Shown here: positions 1 to 12,053 of the stretch, piece by piece
Numbering within the stretch: position 1 is the stretch's first letter
How the letters are laid out: every line of letters starts with the position of its first letter
Source of the DNA: Cheilinus undulatus
Lineage: Eukaryota > Chordata > Actinopteri > Labriformes > Labridae
Direction: 5' to 3'
Length of the DNA: 64,000 bases
Assembly: GCF_018320785.1 (NCBI RefSeq)
Contig: NC_054877.1
Location: forward strand, 10,972,001-11,036,000
Notes under the pieces: generated by a model
Database searches by the model: none
Seen by the model: only the letters and a program-made list of their open reading frames with translations
Told to the model about the DNA's origin: nothing
Program-made: the position numbers and the translations under genes

Positions 1-660
1 GTAATGCTCATTACCTGTTGCTTCGTTTGTGGTACCAATAACATGACAAAGTTAAATATTTGGATTGTCTGGTTTTATGAATATAATTCCCACATTTTAA
101 GAGGTATTAGTTTGTGAAAGGAACATTTCAGCAACCCCACAAACTAGAAATTTATCCGAAGGTGGTGTCCAAACTCCTTTAAACAAAACATGATCATCTC
201 TTTCTACACTGATATGAAGCTATCTGTTATCTAAGGTAATGTCGTCACTTTGTACTCTCTAGAAGAGGGCGGAAAAGTAGTAAAGTTATCTCTAGTTTGA
301 GGTAAAGCAGTCGAAGTTTGCATATTTTGGTATCCAAATTGCTCTTATAATCACTTTCAGTGTCTCGTTTCTATGCAAATTCCCATTTAGATAGAACGGA
401 GCGGAAGTTGTGCCCATATTTCATGCAAAGAATCATGGGGGATAGGAATAAGGTGGATACAATTTGAAGTTATTTAAAAAATAGTCTTTGAATTTTGGAA
501 GGCTTGGATCCACCCTCTCTCAGTGTTTCCCCCATGTGGAGAGCCACTGACATTATCAGTTGCCTTTAATTTTTTGAATTCTAATAACTCATTGGGCTTT
601 ACCCTCCAAAAAAATTTCCACTACATAAATCAGTCTAATCAGTTTCAACAAAATCTTTGA
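1..660. other. Non-coding flank
   Basis: AT-rich sequence with no open frame or splice-bounded exon that I can support. I see no repeat family I recognise here. Confidence 0.5.
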
Positions 661-680
661 GTATTTTTTTTAACTTTTTT

Positions 681-861
681 TTTTTTTTTAAGATTTATTT
701 TTGGGCTTTTTTGTGCCTTTATTAGATAGAGGAGGACAGTGGATAGAGTCAGAAACAGGGTCAAGAGTGGGGGTGAGACATGCGGTAAAGGGCCTCAGGC
801 TGAACCCGGGCTGCCCGCGTACATGATGAGCGCCTCTAACCACTAGGCCACCTGCTCCCCT
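681..861 (-). mobile_element. tRNA-derived SINE, copy 1
   Basis: Read on the minus strand it begins GTGGCCTAGTGGTTAGAG, a pol III A-box-like tRNA head, followed by a B-box-like CCCGGGTTCA. It then runs into a body and a T-rich end. The same element recurs at 4572-4738 (minus) and 61938-62103 (plus). The three copies share the order tRNA-like head, CCCGGGTTCA, body and poly-A-like tail, which is the basis for calling them one SINE family. The family name is not assigned. Confidence 0.75.
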
Positions 862-1582
862 CAAAGAACATTTTCAATGTGAAATAAATCAAAAAAATAA
901 GTACATTTGACTCAAAGGTCAACTTGTTATTTGAGTTGGGAAAACTTAATTCAGTTGCGTCTTACCACTTGGAGTAATTTTTTTATTTTTTCCACTAATT
1001 CTCTTTTTTTTTAGTGCAGCTAAATTTTATAAAAACAGTCGCCTCTCCCTGTTTGAAGAGAACACCAAACACTCCTGAACACTGAAAAACATCCTAAAGT
1101 TGACCTTGGAGCAGTTGTTATGAGCTGCTTTCATTTTATTGTGCTGATAAATCAGAATTGACCTTTTTGTTTTAACAAAAATAAAGATAATGGAGGTTTA
1201 TTCTCTTTACAAAGAGCGATGCTCTGTTGTGAAAGGTACCTTGGAAGTGAATCTTCATTTTCTAAAGCGTCATCCTGTTGTTGAGGTCCACCCTACCAAC
1301 AAAAAGGGGAAACAACAAAAGACATTTGATCTGTCTGGGTCAAAAGAGACAGTTAAGAGTCTCTTAAGGTGTTAAATGAAGTTTCGGAGAACTCTCAGCT
1401 TTGACAGAAGTATAACAAAGGGAGTAATTACAAATCCTTGCCAAACTTGTTGATGGTTAAGTCACATTATCAGTCTTGTTGAATCTACTGTTTACTTTGT
1501 GTCCTTACACCTATAAGGGTTGATATTTCATACTTGAAACTAAACAAAATTTCCTCATTGAAAAAACCAAATGTTGACTAAC
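862..1582. other. Non-coding, AT-rich
   Basis: No supported gene. The open frame at 1190-1375 (61 codons) has no domain I recognise and no splice context, so it is not called. Confidence 0.4.
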
Positions 1583-1670
1583 CTGTCAGGAATGTTACGT
1601 GATCACTATGTACCTTGGCTTTCACAAGGAAACCACATGGTGTAATGACACCGAACAGTCCGGTTCCTGT
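1583..1670 (-). CDS. Candidate orphan coding exon (unrecognised)
   Basis: On the minus strand an 88-nt segment is bounded by a strong acceptor (a long T-rich tract ending TTTTTACAG) and a donor (ACAG|GTTAGT). Only one of its three frames is open, giving about 29 codons that include FGVITPCGFLVKAKV. The other two frames contain stops. I do not recognise the protein, and no partner exon was found nearby. It could be part of a gene extending to the left of the window, a decayed pseudogene exon, or chance. Confidence 0.3.
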
Positions 1671-2206
1671 CTGTAAAAACGAACAAAAAAACCAAACATA
1701 TATTAACGCCATGACTAATCACATTCCAGCATCACGATGAAACATGATGCTCCTTATGCAAATCACTGCACAGACACAGGTATCACATAAAATGAACTAC
1801 AGTGTTTACTCAGTCAGCTGGAATAAAATAATGATCATTCAAAACATTAACTTCATCATTATTCTCTTTTTTTAAAACATATTTTAAGTTTGATTTTAAA
1901 CTGCAATTTATGTCATTGAGTATTTGCCAGTTTATTACACTGTATTATAACAGCTGTTTTCTGCACTTGTCCTAATATAATGTATATTTCTATCTTAATT
2001 TTGTTTATGTTGTGTTGGATTATCTGTTTACCATTTAAAGAACAATTTTAAACTTATTCTGTTACATGTCTATACTAATAAACTTGCTTTCTATTATATA
2101 GTCTATCTAAAAATAGACAAATCAGTGTTAATTCCATTGACTAAAGCAGGGGTTCCCAACTAATCCCATGCCCCCACCCCATGCTGGATATTCCTAGTCA
2201 GCTGTG

Positions 2207-2562
2207 AGTGATATTATTGGAAAGTGGAAGCGTTTAGGAACAACAGCAACTCAGCCACATAGCAGAAGACCACGAAAAATCCCAGAGCAAGGTCACAATG
2301 TGGTGGTGCATGGTGTGTAAGAGTCGCCAACACTCTGCTGACTGAATCGCTAGACAGTTCTAAATTTCCACTGGCATTAATGTGAGCACAAAAACTGTGA
2401 TTGTCGGAGCTTTGTGGTCGAGTGGCTGCATGCAAATTGACACTGGAAAGTGGAACAGTGGAAACACTTTCTGTGGAGTGACGCCAGGAAATTATTGCAA
2501 AAAGCTTTCCAAGAAGAGTGAAGGCTGTTGTAGCAGCAAAAAGGGACCAACTCCATATTACG
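2207..2562 (+). pseudogene. Tc1-like transposon remnant, internally deleted
   Basis: Three blocks of a fish Tc1 transposase gene lie in order: an N-terminal DNA-binding part (about 2215-2400, with GGAAGCGTTTAGGAACAACA), a short middle piece around 2445-2490 (TTCTGTGGAGTGACG), and the C-terminal end (2495-2562, ending at CAACTCCATATTA). The intervening coding sequence and both terminal repeats are missing. It is a dead fossil copy. Confidence 0.7.
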
Positions 2563-2599
2563 TACTTGTATTTGAATTAATACAGTCTGTTGGTGTAAG

Positions 2600-3090
2600 G
2601 ATCGGTCGCTAGAATACTTTTATCCATATAGTTTAGATCTGTATTGTCATTGTTAATTATTTATGAGTGTTATACATTAAAATTTTCTTATTGAATTAGT
2701 TCAATTACAAAAAATGTTCAGACTAAAAGAAAAGACTGAGATGTAATCCCATTTCATGAACTGAAACTGGACTAAAATGTATTTTTTTTTTCAATACATT
2801 TTGACAATAATCTGGACTAAAACTTTAGAGAGTAAAAATGACTAAAATGTGACTAAAATTAGTGAATATTTAATCTAAAGACCAAGACTGAGATCAAATC
2901 TGAAGTAAAAATGAACTGACTTTAAAAAAGCGCAGATATTTGACTGAATTGTATGAAAAATGTGTAAAACAGGATAAATAGATTATACATGATGATACCA
3001 GATTTTTTACAAATAATTCCAATGAATTTTAAGTCTGTTTCATAAGTTTGGCCGTGATGAATTTGATTAGAGAAACCTGTTCTGCGATCA
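2600..3090. other. Non-coding; short GACTAAAA repeats
   Basis: Roughly 2720-2900 contains many degenerate copies of GACTAAAA-type words, which look like a decayed repeat. No gene is seen. Confidence 0.4.
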
Positions 3091-3279
3091 GCAGTGACTT
3101 TCCCGTCAAATGAATCTCAAAGCCTTTTCATGGAAAGATCCACTTGTATACTAGACAGACGGAAAGTCAGGTGTTTTCTTACAGGTTCACGCCCACTTCA
3201 GGATGCTGAATTTCCCCCACCCACATCCTTTCTGCATCAACACCTCTGGGTATCAGCCCTCTCATTCAAAGATTTAAAT

Positions 3280-3366
3280 CTTTCCCGCAGAGATCAGGTA
3301 CACACAGACAAGCAGAAACACCTGAACAAAGAACATTACTGAAGCTCAACATTTTTCTCAGCTCAG
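3280..3366 (+). other. Probable 5' UTR exon of the DOMON gene
   Basis: The sequence ends in CAGCTCAG|GTAAGT, a near-consensus donor, 776 bases upstream of the acceptor TTGTTAG that precedes the ATG exon. The upstream limit is not visible. The transcription start cannot be placed from sequence alone. Confidence 0.45.
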
Positions 3367-4141
3367 GTAAGTCTCTCTGGGGAAGAGCTAACATTTTTAC
3401 CGATACTGTTCCTGTATTTTCTCCTAAATGTTGTAAGAATGAATTAACTCCTAGAATTCCTCCTAGTTAAATTTAATTTGAACCATAAAGTATTCCAGGA
3501 AGTGATGATTGGAAAGTGTACTCATTCAGTTCTATATATTCTTCCTTTTCATTTAAAACTCATTATCTCTATTTAAATGCTTTAAACCACTTACATTTTA
3601 AAGTTCTATGTTTCAGTTTGTATCTTTTCAGATTATTTCTCTTCTAACGTAAATCCTAAAGGTGCATTTCTGTATTAGAAATATATACAATTTCCTTTGA
3701 ATTTAAAGGTTCTTTTTCCTTAATGTTTGACTTTCTTGGTATCATTTAAAGGCATTACTCCACAACTTATGATAATTTGTCTTAATTGAGGCAACATTAT
3801 GTTTATGATTTTATCATTAACTCATTTATTATTCACATCCTTATCCAGTCACTATAAACTTGCTTTCTATTATTGTATCTTTGATTGTATAGATGTAATC
3901 TTTATATCACTGTAGCAGCACTTTATCTAGTCAGTGTGCTTTAGTTATTGTTTATAGAAAAAAATTGGGAATGACTTCTGAAGTTAAAAGGAAATGGTTT
4001 ACATCATTAAAACATTATAGGAGTTATTCAGTTATACAGAGGTCTGTGGTGATGGTAAGCCTTTCAAATAAGACCTTATCTGTCTGGCTATTGATGTTTC
4101 CTCTCTATCTTTGGCTCATTTGATTTGTCATATTGTTAGGG

Positions 4142-4243
4142 ATGGAACGAGGACTGATCCTGTTGGCTGCTGCTGCTTTGATGGTTTATGTGGCTCCCGG
4201 TGTCCAAGGAACTTTCCATCTGTCATTTGCCAATAACACAGAG
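4142..4243 (+). CDS. DOMON gene coding exon 1 (signal peptide)
   Basis: Starts at the ATG three bases after an AG acceptor and encodes 34 residues, including the signal peptide and the first sequon (NNT). The donor is GTTAGC, phase 0. Confidence 0.85.
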
Positions 4244-7200
4244 GTTAGCTTTCTGTCACTTTTATTGTCCTTGTGTAAATATCACCTCTACATATAAACC
4301 TTTAACGGCTATTATCTGTTTAATGACAACATATGAAAGTAGTATCCTACTAGATATGAAATAAGTCAAAAATTGGTTTTCTCTTAAGCACTAAAGGCAT
4401 CTTTTATAACTTTTTATTTATCCTTTCTTAAATTAAAGCATCCAACGGTCTTTGAACAAGTTGACTTTGATCGTTTTAGAATAATAAATACTTTAGAAAA
4501 ATAAACACTTTTAACCCTTTTTGGCCTTTTTTACTACAATTCACCATTTCTGTAGTCCTTATTTGCCTTTTTTTAAGATATATTTTGGCATTTTTATGCT
4601 GTTAAAAAGAGGAGGATAGTGGAAAGAGTCAGAAACAGGGATGAGATCGTGGAGGAGAGACATGAAAAAGCACCCAGACTTGAACCCGGGGCGCCCACAT
4701 ACATGGGGCACGACCTAACCTCTAGGCCATCTGCGCCCTTTTGTGTTTTTCTGAGGAAGAATCCCATTTCACCACTTTTAACCAATATTAACCCCAGTTT
4801 CTTCTACTTAATTCTCTGTCATTCTTAAGTTTGCGCACATCATGCTTAGCTGAAGTCTGACAATACTCTCCCAATCATTTAGTTCAATGTGCCCACACAC
4901 ACTGTTAACATGCTTTGATAAGAAAGGCTATTATTCAGGTTAAGTATAAAATAGGGATATCAGAGCTTAACCTTACAATAGACTTTGATTTTGCTGACCT
5001 CCATGGCCCCCTACTTGGCTGGGCCCCAAAAAGTTCTCCCCTTTAGACCCCCTTATGGGCAGCCTTGAATTAAGAGCATGTCCAGGTAATTCTAACCATT
5101 AAGATATGAATAAACTCTTGTGACCACGTGTGTAAATGACAGAGTTCATGTGTGATTACCAGGTAAACATCACTCGAGATGGTTGTGGGATGAGTAAATT
5201 GTGCGTGGAAACACCGGATAACTGTGACCCATCTACAAGCAAAACCTGTTCCTTTGCCTCCCTAACTGCTACCACTCCAGTGGCTCCAGATGGCACCAAT
5301 GTGAGCTGTGAACTCAGTGGATCCTCCAGTGGATACATGGCACTTGGACTCACTGCAAATGCATCAGAGGTAACTCACATTAGAAATGCAAAACTACAGT
5401 CATATGGATGTAAATATCACACTGTGCAAGTCCAGCAGGAAGCCAAAAATTTGAACAAAAAGGTTACTTCATCACAGCAAACAAAATGCGACTGCCAAGG
5501 GTAAACTTATTTCAGTGTCAGCTAAGTTTACAGCTTGATAATAGACACCTGGTAGATAATATTCCAGGTTTATATCTGCAACAGCCTCCTTTTTGTTTTC
5601 TACTACCAATGATGTTGGCATGACAAGTAGATATGCTTCCGTATTTATCCTGTTAGTTTACCATTAACTCAATAACACCTGAATATGACATGACCATACA
5701 AAATTTAAGGACTTTGAACATGTTTACGCTGAACAGTCCATTAAGTAAGCAGCCAGTGTTTCTGCCATTTATGTAATTCTGATGGCTCTAAAGAATAAAT
5801 TAGAGTGTCCCTTGTGTCTAAAGAAGGCTCAGTTTCAATGCCTATACAGGAAAGAACCTTTGAAACCTTTGGTTTAACTGTGACAGGAAAAACAGCTTTG
5901 TGGTTTAGTTGTACCGTAAGCTCAGTATCCCTTATTTCATACATTACAGTTTCACCTATGAGAAGCAAAAGATGCTAAAAAATAAGTTTTCTAAGAATTT
6001 ATTGTTTTTTAAATTATCATTATTGTAATTACTCATTTATTTATTTAAAGTATTAATGGTTTGAAGTTCTACTTACTACATGAATATGAAATAATTTTCT
6101 GTCAGACCGGCTAGTAAGGCTACTAAGTTAGCATTCTTATTTTACAGAGGCTTAACTAATACATAGCAGTCGTCTTAATTTAAATGTAACATGCTAAAGT
6201 GTTCTTCATTGAATGTACTCTTACCTTCAGCTGATACTTCAGTAGCTGTAGGATGTGAAACTTAAATTAACATGTCAAAACTAATCCATCATGAAGCCTC
6301 AGAAACTCTAAAATTTCAACTGTCAAAAAAGCTAGGGAAGCTAACGGGTTAGCAGTTGTACTTTCCAGCTAGCCAAGATGATGTTTGTTCTTTGAGAGAG
6401 AAAACAGACTGACAAGATGTATTTCCCATTCTTAAGTTACACATTTACTTTTTAGGTGAGGGTTTATCTTGTCAAATACACAAGTCTCATATTTCTCGTA
6501 TAGTGATAAACGTTCAACGGTCTTTAACTATCGGACAGGCTAGCAAAGCTAACGAATTAGCATTGTTAGTTTAGAGGGCTGAACAGATGCCTAGCAGAGG
6601 TCTTAATTTTTCTTTCTCTTTTGTAATAATATACTGTTTCCCTCATCAAACTTCCTCTTACCTGCAGTTGATAGGAAACTTATTCTAGGATGTAAAGCTT
6701 AAATAAACATATCCAACCTAATCTACAGTGAAGCCTCAAAAACTAGTTAACCTTCCAATAAAAGCTAGCAAGGCAGCAAAGCCAATGGCTTAGCTGTTGT
6801 AGTTCACTGCTAGCCAAGCTGATGTTTGAAAAAGGAGACTCAGATAAGATAGGTTTCCCCTTTTTCAGTTACACATTTTAGTGGGTGAGGTTTTACCTTG
6901 TTTTATGCACAAATCACATATTCCTTTTATCATTAGTAAACTTACAAATTCAATATTTCTATGGTCATTGTTTGCCAGCCAAGCTAGCAAAGTTAATGAG
7001 TTAGCATCCTGTTCACGAGGCTAACCTGATCCATGATAGTGGATTTAATTTACAAAAATAGGATAATATGCTTAAATTTCCCTTAACAAATTCCTTTGAT
7101 CATAAACCAACAACAACAAAATCTTTCCAACTGTCAGTAACTGTTGGACTAGCTAGCAAAGCTAATGAGTAAGCATCCTTTTATGAGGCTAACCTAATGC

Positions 7201-10200
7201 ATGGTTCTGGTGTTAATTTGAAAAATATGAAAAATATGATCAAGACTCCCTCATCAAATTCCTTGTACCAAAAGTAAACTAAAAAACAAATTCAGATGCA
7301 GGGTGGTTTTCTTTATTACAAAAAAAAAAAAAGCTATGTTTTTTTGTTGTTGTTGTTGTTTTTTAACACACTCTCTGCATACTGGTAGGATGCTTTTACC
7401 CAAAACATGTATTCTAATTTCTGTGACAAAACTTTTTAAAAAGGCTAGAAAGGGAAAAACACAAAACTAAACTTTCCATCATTTATTGCAGGACACACTA
7501 GCAATGCTACTGAGCTAGCATAAGTAGTTTGTTACTGATAAAACGAATACTTTAAGAGTTAAAGTAGAATGCCTCAGAAAACTCAGAAATACTCAAATCT
7601 GACTAAATAAAAAGTGCCAGTCATGGCAAACAGTAAAATTTCGAATTAGACTGACTTGCCATTTTGAGCTTCGTTCAAAGGCTACTATCTGGATTGAATT
7701 TTTGAAGTTTAGATTTACATACTACAAAATAGTTACTTCTGTATAAATCCAATACCAAATTACTTTGGCCCAGTTAGCTTGGTGTAATCATGCTAGTAGT
7801 AAGATAGTAAGACAGTAAGATAGAAAAATACAGCTACCATTAGGTCAAATAAATAAACTTATTTGCAGTTTGTAAAAATTGTTTAAAAGAGTCTTCACAA
7901 CATTGACAACATTCCTGGAAAAGATGTTAGTATAATCGTTATAATTCATTGCTGCATCCAACGAGCTATTAGGCCATCTGTTGTTAAGGAGACAACCACA
8001 ATGCCAAGAGGCTCACGCCCTAACTGCTAAGATAGGAAGCTCGGTGTCAAAGATAAGATTTTAGATATCTTTAAGGTATTTCTTGGACACTTTGTAGGAT
8101 TTATTTTTTTTGTTTTCATTAAAGTCATTAGGTTATTTTGGGTTTTGGTTAGAGAAATACAGAGAGTTTCCTTGATAATGGTGCTGTCACATGAGGGATG
8201 TTGCTCAGTAAAAGCTTCCCAGAACAACACTAGACCTTGACATGAACAAAAAAGGACAGAAAAAACATGCAAAGAGGAAGCAGACTTAATAAATACACAA
8301 TGGCTCCAAAGGTGAGCATGCAGACCAAACAAGATTGACTGGAAACTTAACACCTGTCTGGACGGTTTCATCACTGTTTCCCTTCCTTTAACAGACACAG
8401 TGCGGCTGGTGTCAGAATGTTTCATTGAAAGGCCTTTTTTTTTTTTTTTTAAGGAAGGCCATCTAATCCTGTCACACTGTTTGTTTCCCCAGGGTACCAC
8501 CATGCTTTTTATCTGTGCTCAAAACAGCTCAAACAACGGGTCGTTTTTCTTCAGGACAATGCAGAGAAACAACACTGATGGTGCTCTCACTCCAACAGAG
8601 AGGGTAAATCCTTAAATTTACAACATCATTTAAGAGAAATTATGCTTCTGTTGTCTTAAGCTGGAGTTAAATAAAATTGCAAAACTTGAAATTTGAAATA
8701 CACTGGTCCATGATTGGCCAGAATGTCCTCTTTTCTTATTCTTGCTAACTTTGCTACATATTCCTTCTTTCTGGCATTTACCACGTCTTACTTTGTGTCA
8801 CATTTCTCTTCAGATTACCCGTGAAATTCGAGGCACAGTGAATGGCAGTGTTATCATGTGTGAGTTTGACATCCCAAACGTGAATGCCAGCATGATGAGA
8901 AACACCGCAGCCACTACCTTCATGGTCCTTGTCGGGAATGGAACCTTTGATGGAAGTAAGTAAAGACATAAAACAACCAGTATTAGCAGAACATAGAAGT
9001 TTACTATTGTTGGATTACTTGGACTTTACTGAGGTTGTGAAGTTGTAACATAATGCAGACAGGACAGTGTGTTTGCTGTGGAAAAAATGACTATAAATTG
9101 GAATAAGTGACTCTTTTTCAATAGACTGGACAAAGTCTGAGTGACTGAGTTGGCTATTTTGCCGCTGAAAGGGGCTTTTGAAGCCAATCCATGGCAGGTG
9201 CTGTATTGAAAATGTCATCTAGATGTTATGATTGGAGATTGCTGCATGGTTCCTCCAAGTAAAGCAGAAACTTACTCCACTACAAGCAATTTATTGATCG
9301 CTGTACTTAACTATATTAGGATTTTAACCGTTTATCCATTTTCTGCTCACACATAGAAATATTAATGCAGAACAGAATTAATTTAATCTATTTTAATGTG
9401 ACTTTTAGCTAATGAAAGGACAAAAAATGCAAAGTGCTCAGTGAATTATCCTGGGATGTCAACGTGTTATAATGCACAGTGTTCCTTTTGAATTAGCAGA
9501 AAAGCCTGACAGTAACACAGCGAAGAAGAGTCCATGTTGTTTAGGATTGATATCCATGTGTTACCACAAATCTCTAAGCTCTAATATAATGATGCATCTT
9601 ATTTCTCCTCATTTTATTCTTCAGCTATGCTTGGCCCCTTCAACACCCTTGTGAACAGCGGCTCTGTGAACATCGCCGACCCTCTTGCTAATGTGGCCAA
9701 CACAACAACAACAACTATGGCACCCGGCAACGCAACGACAGCATCAGGATGTAACATCAACCCGAATGGTAAACAACACACTGTAACAATGTGTTGAATG
9801 TTAGTTTGTTGTTGATATATCATAAGCTCACTGCCACAAAGTGTTTAAAGTGTTTCCTATTTGAATGTTAAAGTGAGAATGCATTTACAATGAAAATGAG
9901 CCCGCAGTAAACTTCATTGGTTTAAATGCTAGATTTGTAGCATAATGGGATGTAAATGTGTCGAACAAAATAAAGGGTCAACTCAGTAATCAGTCATACA
10001 AATGTACATTTAAAACGTTCTGTTATCAGTAAAGGAGGAAAAAACAAACATCTGGCACAGTAGCACTGGTCCTCGTGTTTGTTGTGGCAAACAGTTACCC
10101 CATTTTGATGATGTCTGATGTTATGATTGTTCATTTGGGCTACTTTTTAACCTCTTTTCAACACCTTTCCCTCCGATTCTTGCAAACTTTTTTTTGCAAC

Positions 10201-12053
10201 CTTTGACCCATTTTTGCTGCTTTACACAATTTTTGCCACTTCTAGTTTGCAGCTTGTAACAAATCATTGCTGCTTTTCATTCTTTTTTCTTCAATTTAAC
10301 CAATTCGTGGGGTTTTTTTTTTGCTTCCTTGACCCCTTTTTGCCACTTTCTACTACCTTTAACCCATTTTTGCTATTTTGTTGCCATTTTTATTTGGTTG
10401 TTGCTGCTTTAAACAACTTTTTTCCACTTTACAACCTGTTTTGCTACTTGTTTATGCTGCTTTTGACCAGCTTTTGGCACTTATTGCCCTTTTTTAACCA
10501 TTTTTTCCAACTTTTTTACAACTTGTAACCCTTTTCTGCTGCTTTCAACTTTTGTTGCCATTGTTTATTTATTTATTTATTTATTTTCAACAAATTTTTG
10601 CTGCTTTTCACCCACTTTGCACTTTTTGCTAATTTTTGCCATTTTTTAAAAACAATTTTTAGTCCATTGTTGTTTTTTTAATCATTTCTGTCATATTTGG
10701 ACATTTTTTCCCTTTCCCTCAAATTCTAACCATTTTTCCCCTTCACATCCTGTTTTTCCACTTAGTTTTTGCTGCTTTTGACCAACGTTTGCCACTTGTA
10801 TGTCACTTTTCTGGTCCCTTATATCTCAATTTACCTGTTTTCACCCATTTCTGAGAATTTACTGCTTTTCACTCATTTGGACACTTTTTGGCTACTTTTA
10901 ACCAGTTTTGCCTCTCTTTGCCCCATTTTGCCATTTTTTGCCTCTTGAACCATTTTTTGCCACTGTTTTGCTACTTCTGACCATGTCTGCCAATTTTTTA
11001 ATGTTTTGCCACTTTCAACCCATTTTGCCGCTTTTCACCCATTTTGCCACTTTTTGCTACCTTTAATCCATTTATGCCTCATTTTTTAAAATTATTATTA
11101 TTTAATCATTTCCCATCAAAGGTGTCTCCATTTTATTCTTTACTTATTCTCCTGGCAATGGTGCACATCATGGTTATGAAATCTGACATTAATTTCCCCA
11201 TCCTGTAGTCTAGTGTGCCCATCCAGATTGTTAACATTACCAGAAAAAAGAGAGTTTACATTTTGGACGAGGTTAAATACTACAACTTAAATATTTAAAA
11301 TTCGCATTTTGTTGCTTTGATAAGAGTGGTTTTATTCCAGTTAAAAATAAAATTTAATTATAACACCTTAAGTTTATAATGGATCATGATTTTGTAGACC
11401 TCCATGGGCCACAGTTTGGCTAGGGCCCAGAAAGCTCTCCCCTTTATCCTCCCTTATGTGCGGCTGTGTCCCAGTGTCCCTTTTTCATGACATCGGAAAA
11501 TAACCATTTCTCACCTCTGTGATGACCAAGTGCATCCAAACTATTAATCACTGTGCCAAGGACAGATCATAAAGGACATGTCAGTCAGTCTGCTGCTGTC
11601 AAGAAAACTAGAGTTATTTATCTTTAATTCAATTCTATTTTATTTAGTTTTGTAGGCACACAACACAGTTTTAGCTAGTTATCAGGGTTTTTTTTAGGTA
11701 AAGCCTATTTTTTATTTTAGTTTCAGTTATTCTTGTTGTTTTGATAATCAGGCAAATGCCGAATATTGGCTCCAATGATTGGTTGACCTCAACTTTCTGC
11801 CATTGTGTGTGAAGAGACAAAGTATCAGAGTAGAAAGGAAGAAAAAGGAACATTTAACTTGATTTTAACATAAAAATCTAAAAAGATGACAGCTAAGTAC
11901 CTCCATGAAAATGTCTTTAATATTGTCTGATTTAGGACCATAGAGAAGGTCTTAACGGCTGATGAATTCTGTCGCTAATGATGTATTTGTTTCTTTCCAG
12001 CCATGCTGCTCTTCCTAAGCATCTTTACGCTGCCTGCCATGCTCAGAGCCTGA
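4142..12053 (+). CDS. DOMON-domain, ferric-chelate reductase 1-like, GPI-type surface protein
   Basis: Six coding exons (4142-4243, 5163-5369, 8493-8603, 8814-8955, 9625-9768, 12001-12053) join in frame with GT-AG introns to give 252 residues. Residues 1-23 form a signal peptide (hydrophobic run ending GVQG). Residues 30-190 match the DOMON domain of FRRS1-family proteins: paired cysteines near the N-terminus, the SSGYMALGL strand, and the later GSVIMCEF strand. Twelve N-glycosylation sequons are visible. A Thr/Ala-rich stalk follows, then a C-terminal hydrophobic end (MLLFLSIFTLPAML) with nothing after it, typical of a GPI-attachment signal. FRRS1 itself continues into a cytochrome b561 domain; here the stop comes first. 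DOMON domains bind haem or sugars, but reductase activity is not expected without the b561 part. The family is fairly sure; the precise orthologue is not. Confidence 0.85.
4500..5064 (-). mobile_element. Minisatellite-tailed composite repeat, copy 1
   Basis: Minus-oriented copy lying in intron 1 of the DOMON gene. The head module is at 4980-5064 (plus strand: GCTGACCTCCATGG, then TTGGCTGGGCCCC, then TTATGGGCAGCC). A short degenerate tail (TTTTAACCCTTTTTGGCC) lies at 4505-4800 and is split by the SINE at 4572-4738. Confidence 0.6.
4572..4738 (-). mobile_element. tRNA-derived SINE, copy 2
   Basis: Same family and orientation as 681-861. The minus strand shows the B-box-like CCCGGGTTCAAG and a head GATGGCCTAGAGGTTAGG. 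It is inserted into the tail array of the composite repeat. Confidence 0.75.
5163..5369 (+). CDS. DOMON gene coding exon 2
   Basis: 69 codons, phase 0 at both ends. Carries the cysteine-rich start of the DOMON domain (DGCGMSKLCVETPDNCDP) and the core strand GYMALGL. Confidence 0.88.
6100..7560. repeat. Degenerate long tandem repeat in DOMON gene intron 2
   Basis: Words of the form GGCTAGCAAAGCTAACGAGT followed by TTAGCAT recur at about 6108, 6538, 6980, 7151 and 7497. Other blocks keep pace with them: AAGCCTCARAAACT, CTAGCCAAGMTGATGTTTG, and TTACACATTT...GTGAGG. The first units are about 430-440 bp long; later ones are truncated. Divergence is high, so the array is old. Confidence 0.6.
7570..8490. 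other. Remainder of DOMON gene intron 2
   Basis: No gene is supported. The long minus-strand open frame at 8027-8503 has low-complexity, vertebrate-intron composition and no recognisable domain. Confidence 0.4.
8493..8603 (+). CDS. DOMON gene coding exon 3
   Basis: 37 codons between TTTCCCCAG and AGG|GTAAAT. Encodes TTMLFICAQNSSNNGSF with two sequons, the usual strand after GYMALGL in the family. Confidence 0.85.
8814..8955 (+). CDS. DOMON gene coding exon 4
   Basis: 142 nt ending in phase 1 at GGAA|GTAAGT. Encodes REIRGTVNGSVIMCEFD, the C-terminal DOMON strands, plus three sequons. Confidence 0.85.
9625..9768 (+). CDS. DOMON gene coding exon 5 (stalk)
   Basis: 144 nt, phase 1 to phase 1. 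Encodes the Thr-rich stalk (NTTTTTMAPGNATTASG) that separates the domain from the C-terminal hydrophobic end. Confidence 0.8.
10130..11468 (-). mobile_element. Minisatellite-tailed composite repeat, copy 2
   Basis: Longest tail of the family, about 950 bp (10140-11090). It is built from variants of TTTTTGCCACTTTTAACCCA, the reverse complement of the motif in copies 3 to 6. The head module follows at 11210-11468, with CCCATCCAGATTGTTAACA, TTGATAAGAGTGGTTTTAT, then AGACCTCCATGGGCC, and ends at TTATGTGCGGC. It lies in intron 5 of the DOMON gene. The open frame at 10214-10528 is just this array. Confidence 0.7.
10560..10588 (+). repeat. (TTTA)n microsatellite
   Basis: Six to seven perfect TTTA units embedded in the composite-repeat tail. 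Confidence 0.8.
12001..12053 (+). CDS. DOMON gene terminal exon (GPI signal)
   Basis: Begins right after TTTCTTTCCAG and encodes 16 further residues of hydrophobic tail, then TGA at 12051-12053. No cytosolic tail follows the hydrophobic run, which favours GPI attachment over a membrane span. Confidence 0.75.

Noticed and set aside
8027-8503. 158-codon minus-strand open frame inside a DOMON gene intron
   Set aside because: Lys-rich low-complexity start, no recognisable domain, and overlaps an exon of the opposite-strand gene.
10214-10528. 104-codon Phe/Leu-rich open frame
   Set aside because: It is the T-rich minisatellite tail of the composite repeat read as protein.
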